In this document: in pieces, positions 13,812 to 17,716 of the stretch
Layout: each line of letters starts with the position of its first letter
Numbering within the stretch: position 1 is the first letter of the stretch
Assembly: GCA_035547775.1 (NCBI GenBank)
Contig: DASZUC010000031.1
Location: 1 to 17,716 of the forward strand
Direction of reading: 5' to 3'
DNA length: 17,716 bases
DNA from: DASZUC01 sp035547775
GTDB taxonomy: Bacteria > Patescibacteriota > Saccharimonadia > Saccharimonadales > UBA4665
Notes under the pieces: model-generated
The model's database searches: none
Seen by the model: the letters and a program-made list of their open reading frames with translations, nothing else
Told to the model about the DNA's origin: nothing
Translations under genes and position numbers: made by a program

Positions 13812-15107
13812 CTAGGCGAAGCGCCGGGGCAAATTGATCCAGCGCAACACAAAGCCAAGTCCAATGAGCACGATAGCGACTACGACAACTTTGCCACCGG
13901 TGCTGCCGATAAAGCGGGTCCATAAAGTTGGGCCATTGCCGGGCAAGACAGTTGGACTTTGATTAACGACAGTCGCACTAGCTTTGGTGTTGCCCGCTGG
14001 GTCCGGAGTGACCTGCTGGCCAACAACTACGAGACGATGCAGGCTGGTGCCCGGCGGATCACACGTTATGAGCGTAGCTGTGGCCTTTTGGCCTCGTACG
14101 GCGTTGAGCACACCCACATCATTTGGTGAGACAATTTTGTGACTAATGACTTTGTAAACGTACACCTTGTCGTGATACGTGAGGTAAAACGTGTCGCCGT
14201 TGACTAAAGTGTGTAGCAAAACGAAAGCAAACTTGTATTTGCCCGGGTTGAAGATGTTATTGCTGCTGTGGCCGAAAAAGGCAGCATTGCCGATTTGACC
14301 GGGTCGGACAGTGGTCGGATAGTGCACTACCCCACTCTGTAGATCATTTTCAATGGCGTTTTCGTCGGTGGAATTCTCGCTGTAATTCACTGGAATTTCG
14401 AGATTAATTTTGGGGATGATAACTTCCGGTGTTTTGGTGGGTGCAATCCCGCTGGTACCGATAATAATTGGTGTGGCTGCGCTGACTCGACTCGGTTGAA
14501 TGAAGGGTGCAATAAATACTTCGTTAAAAAAACCGAACATGAAAATGAACAAGAAAAGACAGCCCATACCCAGGCCAAAAAGTAGCGATTGTAGGTGGTG
14601 CTTGGCTTTGAGCTGACCGCCGGCGGTGACTTTATCACGGATAGCAGCTTGGACTTCGTGGGTACTGCGGGCGTCACGTAATTTTGGTTTGGCTGCTCCG
14701 GCACGCGCATGGGCACGGTGGGCGGTCTTGAGAACGGCGTGCTTGTGCTCGGCTAAGCCTTCGGGTGAATTGGCTGCTGCTTGGCGACCAGTCACTGCCG
14801 CTTGGCTGGCATAAAATTCGCGCCAAACTTGTTGCTTATCCGTTTCGGGCAGGTTGACGTAGTAGGCGTGCCATTCAGTTTGAATGGCTGCCAAATCCTT
14901 ACCAGAAGTACGCAATTCGTGAATAAACCGCTGGTGACGACTGGGCTTGGGGCCAACCACCATATCTTCGGCTAGTTCTTGCTGAGCATTCGGCTCGGCA
15001 GCATAAGCCCGGTTGACTTTATCGCGGATCAAATCGGCAGCCAGCTGAGAGTTGGCGTCGGTTGGGGGTGGATTGTTTGCGTCAAAATGCAGCGGATCTA
15101 CGGCCAT
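13812..15107 (-). CDS. Sortase with long cytoplasmic N-terminus and two TM helices
   Basis: A 431-aa protein from the ATG at 15107. A frame from GTG 15173 would start upstream of the promoter and is rejected. Residues 1-165 are a hydrophilic Ala/Lys/His-rich cytoplasmic region. TM1 lies at about 173-200 (LLFGLGMGCLFLFIFMFGFF). The sortase domain occupies about 225-370 and holds the catalytic triad: His280 in AAFFGHSSN, Cys349 in LITCDPPGTSLHRL, and Arg358. TM2 lies at about 405-425. Class-E/D-like sortases with CDPPG-type sites cleave sorting signals and transfer proteins to the wall or pilins. No LPxTG-like substrate is encoded in this window; the FN3 protein ends in a dockerin instead. Predicted +1 falls on the SD itself, and a hairpin separates SD and ATG. 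The 165-residue N-terminus is unusual for a sortase. Confidence 0.9.
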   Translation of the reverse strand: MAVDPLHFDANNPPPTDANSQLAADLIRDKVNRAYAAEPNAQQELAEDMVVGPKPSRHQRFIHELRTSGKDLAAIQTEWHAYYVNLPETDKQQVWREFYASQAAVTGRQAAANSPEGLAEHKHAVLKTAHRAHARAGAAKPKLRDARSTHEVQAAIRDKVTAGGQLKAKHHLQSLLFGLGMGCLFLFIFMFGFFNEVFIAPFIQPSRVSAATPIIIGTSGIAPTKTPEVIIPKINLEIPVNYSENSTDENAIENDLQSGVVHYPTTVRPGQIGNAAFFGHSSNNIFNPGKYKFAFVLLHTLVNGDTFYLTYHDKVYVYKVISHKIVSPNDVGVLNAVRGQKATATLITCDPPGTSLHRLVVVGQQVTPDPAGNTKASATVVNQSPTVLPGNGPTLWTRFIGSTGGKVVVVAIVLIGLGFVLRWINLPRRFA

Positions 15108-15115
15108 ATAATTAT

Positions 15116-15138
15116 GGCTAGCAATCGCTAGCCCTCCT
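15116..15138 (-). promoter_or_regulatory. SD plus hairpin in the sortase leader
   Basis: On the minus strand, AGGAG (15138-15134) is followed by a perfect inverted repeat GGCTAGC-GATT-GCTAGCC (15133-15116) and then 8 nt before the ATG at 15107. Folding would bring SD and start codon to a normal distance. The same palindrome could instead be an operator. Confidence 0.55.
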
Positions 15139-15144
15139 GCCTCA

Positions 15145-15150
15145 AGTATA
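15145..15150 (-). promoter_or_regulatory. -10 box of the sortase gene
   Basis: Minus-strand TATACT lies 6 nt before 15138, so the transcript should start on the SD AGGAGG. There is no -35 match. It lies between GTG 15173 and ATG 15107, supporting the shorter start. Confidence 0.5.
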
Positions 15151-15203
15151 CAGCTTCGTGCCGGGCTCGCCACTATCTTATGCGAGGGCTCGGAAGGTTG
15201 CTT

Positions 15204-15260
15204 ACCTGATCTTCCTTAATCAGTCAGGTTATAGTACAATTACCGCGTCGCAGCCGACGC
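15204..15260. promoter_or_regulatory. Inverted repeats around a TACAAT box upstream of tRNA-Leu
   Basis: The region 15134-15330 holds no gene. It contains ACCTGA...TCAGGT (15204-15209 with 15224-15229), a TACAAT -10-like box (15235-15240) and a perfect 6-bp hairpin GCGTCG-CAGC-CGACGC (15245-15260). A plus-strand transcript from about 15247 would read into the tRNA with an 84-nt leader. An operator or a processed leader are both possible. Confidence 0.3.
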
Positions 15261-15330
15261 ACCTGTCTCGTTTTGCCTGGATGGTAAAAGCTTCGACTTA
15301 GTGCTTGGTCGCTTGGAGAATTATAAATGA

Positions 15331-15415
15331 GGGCGAGTGGCGGAATTGGTATACGCGCACGACTCAAAATCGTGTTCCTTACGGATTGAGGGTTCAAGTC
15401 CCTCCTCGCCCACCA
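15331..15415 (+). tRNA. tRNA-Leu (anticodon CAA), CCA encoded
   Basis: An 85-nt type II tRNA. The acceptor arms GGGCGAG and CTCGCCC pair perfectly, with discriminator A and an encoded CCA. The anticodon stem CACGA/TCGTG encloses CTCAAAA, so the anticodon is CAA and reads UUG Leu. The long variable arm (TTCCTTACGGATT region) is typical of Leu. The T arm is GAGGG-TTCAAGT-CCCTC. It is intact and followed immediately by a terminator that reuses the CCA as the base of its stem. Confidence 0.95.
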
Positions 15416-15450
15416 AAACAATGGCCCGCTTTTGCGGGCTTTTGTTTTGG
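15413..15450. terminator. Strong bidirectional intrinsic terminator
   Basis: CCAAAACAA-TG-GCCCGC, loop TTTT, GCGGGC-TT-TTGTTTTGG. The 6-bp G/C core is flanked by an A-rich arm pairing with a T-rich arm. On plus it ends the tRNA-Leu transcript. On minus it ends the gene finishing at 15479, because the complementary arm is T-rich there too. Confidence 0.85.
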
Positions 15451-15478
15451 CAGAGGGCTTTTTTATTTGATCGCTTTT

Positions 15479-16273
15479 TTAACTTTGCTTGGCTGGGCGC
15501 TTGCCGGCTAATCTATCTTGCCGCGGTAAGACTACTTGTGTGCTGCGGTATTCACGAGCTCGCATTTTGGTTTGCACAGCCAGACTGGCAATCCGATGCT
15601 GGGCTTCTTCCAGGTCTTTGTGGCGCCCTTCAGCTAAGGCATCAAGCAATGTAATGTTGGCACCGCCGCGACGAGCATTCACTAACTGATCAGTAGATAC
15701 TACGAGAATGTCGGGACGGTAGCTGTTGACCATGGGTGTGAAGCTGGTCTTGACTTGTACACCTTGACGTTGCTGGCCGCTGTGTCGCCATTGTAAATCA
15801 ACGCCATTACGCCGGCCGCTGTGATTGCCGTGATCTTGGGCGCGAGTGGCGGGTAAAATATAGTCACTTTCTGGCCAATAGCCATTGGCAATTCCCCACC
15901 ATAGCACACCAGCTACGGCAATTTCGCTCACTTGACCCCGAATTTTCGGTGTTTGTTGCTTGCGCAGTCGTGACTCGGCGATAAAACCACCGAGATCACT
16001 CATGTTGGCGGTTACTTCTTCGGCTACGCTTCGATCATGTTTTTGGTGCGTGGCAACAACGGCTAGGCTTGGTAGGCAAGCCAAGGTCAGTGAACTGTGC
16101 AGGGCGTGATGGGCTAAGTAGTCCCACTCTTCCCAGGGTTTGATCAGCAGCTCCCCAGCATGTAATCGCAGATCGTGTAATTTTTCTAGGCGTTCAGGCA
16201 CGGTTTGATGATCCGCAAAAGCGGCGTCTAACAGGTGATCACCAGCTACTTTAAAATCATAGGTGAGCGACAT
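15479..16273 (-). CDS. Protein with PD-(D/E)XK nuclease-like motifs
   Basis: A 264-aa protein of no family I recognise. The middle has the order of residues expected for the PD-(D/E)XK restriction-endonuclease-like fold: Glu117 in RGQVSEIAVAGVLWW (helix 1), Asp159 in RNGVDLQW (strand 2), and Gln173-Val-Lys175 in GVQVKTSF (strand 3), with a 15-residue hairpin between. This gives E...D-x13-QxK. Residues 1-105 are mostly helical (LEKLHDLRLHAGELL, EEWDYLAHHAL). The C-terminus is basic (RLAGKRPAKQS). No methyltransferase or restriction partner is in the window, so DNA repair or processing is likelier than a classic R-M enzyme; this is inference. An extended -10 (TGCTATAAA) lies 9 nt before the ATG, so the leader is about 3 nt. 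It ends at a shared terminator with tRNA-Leu. Confidence 0.6.
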   Translation of the reverse strand: MSLTYDFKVAGDHLLDAAFADHQTVPERLEKLHDLRLHAGELLIKPWEEWDYLAHHALHSSLTLACLPSLAVVATHQKHDRSVAEEVTANMSDLGGFIAESRLRKQQTPKIRGQVSEIAVAGVLWWGIANGYWPESDYILPATRAQDHGNHSGRRNGVDLQWRHSGQQRQGVQVKTSFTPMVNSYRPDILVVSTDQLVNARRGGANITLLDALAEGRHKDLEEAQHRIASLAVQTKMRAREYRSTQVVLPRQDRLAGKRPAKQS

Positions 16274-16282
16274 GATAGTACA

Positions 16283-16291
16283 TTTATAGCA
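16283..16291 (-). promoter_or_regulatory. Extended -10 promoter of the nuclease-like gene
   Basis: Minus-strand TGCTATAAA is followed by 9 nt to the ATG at 16273, giving a predicted leader of about 3 nt and no SD. Confidence 0.5.
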
Positions 16292-16298
16292 TAAAACT

Positions 16299-17102
16299 TC
16301 AGTTTGTCACATCAGGGGTGACCAGAGAAGTGGTCAGGGCCTCAAAGGCTCGCCCTGGATTTTGTAGCCACCAAGTGGCGGCCGCGGCTGCTGTGCGTAC
16401 TCGCCAAACCTCCAGATCATTTGCTAGCTTGGTGGTGCTCACCTGTCCGTTGCTGGCCATAATCATTTGATCAAGATGCTTCACGATGAGCGCGGCGGCA
16501 TGTTTAGCGCTGAAAGCCTGCAAAGCTTCGACTAGCCGCACCAGGTCCATGTCAAAGGTTAGGGCCGGGATAAAATGTGCAGCACTGGCAATTTTTTGGA
16601 TTTGGCCAAAACTGGCAACCAGCAAAGTATCTGGTCTGTCGAGCAGTTTGGTGGGATTGGCGACGAAGTAATCGAGGGCATCTTGGGTGATGGTGAGTTG
16701 ACCATGGTACTTTTCGAGACATTGCTCAAGCACGATGGCGGTTTCCGAATTACGTCCTAAATCGCCAGCAAGCAATACGCCGTCGGCCCAGGCCGCGTGG
16801 GCAATGATTTCGGCTAAGGCGGTTTTGGCAAAGCTACCGCTGGGCGTGCTGGGCAATAACTCCCCGGCCTCAAAAACCTTGCCTACAAACGTTCGCAAGG
16901 AATCGGGCAGCAACATGCGTACGCTACCAATGCCAGCGGCTTCGGCGGCCGTAAAGGCTTCGGCCGGTGCCACGAATCCATGAGCGTTGCCGCCAATGAT
17001 CAGCAACTTGCCGGCCTGGCTTTTTTGCTCGGGCCGGCTCCATAATAAATCAGGAAATAATGGTGTGTCGGCGGCTTGTTTTTGCCAATTACTCGCATCC
17101 AT
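16299..17102 (-). CDS. Divergent ribokinase-fold protein, NAD(P)HX-dehydratase/YjeF-C-like
   Basis: A 267-aa cytoplasmic protein. The segment KLLIIGGNAHGFVAPAEAF with AAEAAGIGSVRMLLPDSL (residues 32-69) matches the opening of YjeF C-terminal / NnrD proteins, which use ADP or ATP to dehydrate NAD(P)H hydrates. GVLLAGDLGRNSET (108-121) stands for the VxGPGLG-like motif, and ITQDALDYF (138-146) for LDADAL. The key GTGD-VLAG motif of the family is not evident. Its position may be KLANDLEVWRVRTAAAA (225-241), where only one Asp remains. It may therefore be catalytically altered, or a related kinase. It starts 2 nt after the stop of the MTH1-like gene, so the two share an mRNA. Metabolite repair beside nucleotide-pool sanitation is a sensible pairing, but inferred. 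Confidence 0.65.
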   Translation of the reverse strand: MDASNWQKQAADTPLFPDLLWSRPEQKSQAGKLLIIGGNAHGFVAPAEAFTAAEAAGIGSVRMLLPDSLRTFVGKVFEAGELLPSTPSGSFAKTALAEIIAHAAWADGVLLAGDLGRNSETAIVLEQCLEKYHGQLTITQDALDYFVANPTKLLDRPDTLLVASFGQIQKIASAAHFIPALTFDMDLVRLVEALQAFSAKHAAALIVKHLDQMIMASNGQVSTTKLANDLEVWRVRTAAAAATWWLQNPGRAFEALTTSLVTPDVTN

Positions 17103-17104
17103 TG

Positions 17105-17590
17105 CTAAAGCTCGACTACTTCAGTGACGGTGAAGTCTACAATGCTGTCGTTGGCATCTAGGTTGAAGATGGCGCGCAGCTGCTTGCCAGCCAGAACAGC
17201 TGGCAGCCAGTGCTTATCGTCGGCCCACATTTTGTCGTACGGAACTGAGTCGACGTTAAACCAGTATGGTGCCATTTCTTCGCTCTCACTGGGCTCGCCT
17301 TCCCAGGCCGTGCACAGGTAAACATGCACTTCCATGTCGGCGTGCTGGCCCTCATGAAACTCGTGAAAAAGATTGATAGCTACTTTGTGATATTCGGTTG
17401 GGGTAACGGCAATTTCTTCTTGGCACTCTCGAACAAGTGCCTGCTCAATGGTCTCGCTGGCCTCAACTTTACCACCTACGCCGTTCCAGCGATTAGCGCC
17501 AAAACCACGTTTTTTCATGGCCAACAGCAATTCGTTCTCACGCTGCAGAAACAGTAAGGTGCAAACTTTGGCTTGCCCTGAATCACTCAT
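17105..17590 (-). CDS. MTH1-like Nudix hydrolase, probable 8-oxo-dGTP diphosphatase
   Basis: A 161-aa protein. The Nudix box is intact: Gly40, Glu46, Arg54-Glu55, Glu58-Glu59 in GGKVEASETIEQALVREC, with one change (Ala61 for the usual Gly). The rest follows human MTH1 rather than bacterial MutT: KKRGFGANRWNGVGGKV, Asn36 at the MTH1 Asn33 position, EEMAPYWF, and MWADDKHWLP with Trp122, Asp124, Asp125 at MTH1 Trp117, Asp119, Asp120. These residues read the oxidised purine. It would hydrolyse 8-oxo-dGTP and related oxidised nucleotides and so reduce mutation. I choose the ATG at 17590, which overlaps the upstream Nudix-like stop by 8 nt; a TTG 12 nt earlier is less likely. It is the middle gene of a tight operon. 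Confidence 0.85.
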   Translation of the reverse strand: MSDSGQAKVCTLLFLQRENELLLAMKKRGFGANRWNGVGGKVEASETIEQALVRECQEEIAVTPTEYHKVAINLFHEFHEGQHADMEVHVYLCTAWEGEPSESEEMAPYWFNVDSVPYDKMWADDKHWLPAVLAGKQLRAIFNLDANDSIVDFTVTEVVEL

Positions 17591-17714
17591 GATCGAGCCC
17601 AATAAAGTGATCTAATAAGTCGCCAAAATGCGGTACAAATTGTTCGGGAGCGGCTTGCCACTCGCTGCGCAGTTGATCACGTGGCACAAGCCGTATACCT
17701 TGCACTTCACTGGG
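17583..17714 (-). CDS. C-terminal 43 residues of a probable Nudix hydrolase (5' end outside window)
   Basis: A minus-strand frame enters from the right edge and ends with TGA at 17585-17583. It reads PSEVQGIRLVPRDQL, then a Gln/Glu-rich helix, and ends HFIGLDHE. The EVQGIRLVPRDQL segment resembles the strand near the end of many Nudix proteins (E-V-x-x-x-x-W-V-x-x-x-x-L). The stop overlaps the ATG of the MTH1-like gene by 8 nt, so they belong to one operon. The family call is tentative because the Nudix box is outside the window. Confidence 0.5.
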   Translation of the reverse strand, partial: PSEVQGIRLVPRDQLRSEWQAAPEQFVPHFGDLLDHFIGLDHE

Positions 17715-17716
17715 TG

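Noticed and set aside
15108..15173. Longer sortase start at GTG 15173
   Set aside because: It lies upstream of the TATACT box and its extra residues cover the SD and hairpin.
17591..17602. TTG start extending the MTH1-like gene by 4 codons
   Set aside because: ATG 17590 has the more usual coupling overlap (8 nt) with the upstream stop.
1..17716. CRISPR array, insertion sequence, prophage or attachment site
   Set aside because: No spaced direct repeats, transposase-like ORF, terminal inverted repeats or duplicated tRNA end was seen; the only tandem repeats are the FN3 codons.
1..17716. UGA recoding as in Gracilibacteria
   Set aside because: Clear genes end in TGA at sensible places (for example the cohesin gene and the right-edge Nudix-like gene), with domains complete before it.

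Overview
The window looks like chromosomal sequence from a Candidate Phyla Radiation (Patescibacteria) bacterium, most likely a Saccharibacteria (TM7) relative. This is inferred from gene content and style, not from a marker tree. The genes are packed tightly with overlapping or near-abutting starts. Several starts have a consensus -10 box only 6-7 nt upstream, which suggests leaderless mRNAs. The set is typical of the lineage: a DUF3048 protein, a PEGA-domain membrane protein, a two-TM sortase, FN3, cohesin and dockerin surface proteins, and many lineage-specific proteins. TGA acts as a normal stop, which argues against the UGA-recoding groups (Gracilibacteria/Absconditabacteria).

Layout. 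1-1003: the end of an unidentified gene, then a probable Fe(II)/2-oxoglutarate oxygenase-like protein. 1096-4892: a two-gene plus-strand operon encoding a secreted protein with six FN3 domains, an Ig-like domain and a C-terminal dockerin, followed by a membrane-anchored protein with a cohesin domain. This is a candidate miniature cohesin-dockerin surface system and the most striking locus here. 4861-6860 (minus): an SOS-type mutagenesis operon made of a 47-aa small protein, a UmuD-like protein whose catalytic Lys appears to be Arg, and a UmuC-like Y-family polymerase with an extra N-terminus. About 6893-7084: a 258-bp gene-free stretch with nested inverted repeats, a TATAAT box and a T-run, a candidate structured ncRNA or leader of the umu operon.

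7119-9376 (minus): a DUF3048 membrane protein and an APH-fold phosphotransferase in tandem. 9427-11504 (minus): a C39-like cysteine peptidase overlapping gltX by 4 nt. 11568-12233 (minus) and 12320-13792 (plus): a divergent pair, a basic low-complexity protein and a PEGA-domain membrane protein. 13812-15107 (minus): a sortase with a long cytoplasmic N-terminus. 15331-15415: tRNA-Leu(CAA) with an encoded CCA, followed by a strong bidirectional terminator. 15479-16273 (minus): a protein with PD-(D/E)XK nuclease-like motifs. 16299-17716 (minus): a run of a probable Nudix fragment, an MTH1-like 8-oxo-dGTP diphosphatase and a divergent NAD(P)HX-dehydratase/YjeF-C-like protein.

Two themes emerge. 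One is the cell surface: cohesin/dockerin, sortase, DUF3048 and PEGA proteins, which would suit an epibiotic lifestyle. The other is damage handling: translesion synthesis, nucleotide-pool sanitation, possible NAD(P)HX repair and a nuclease candidate.
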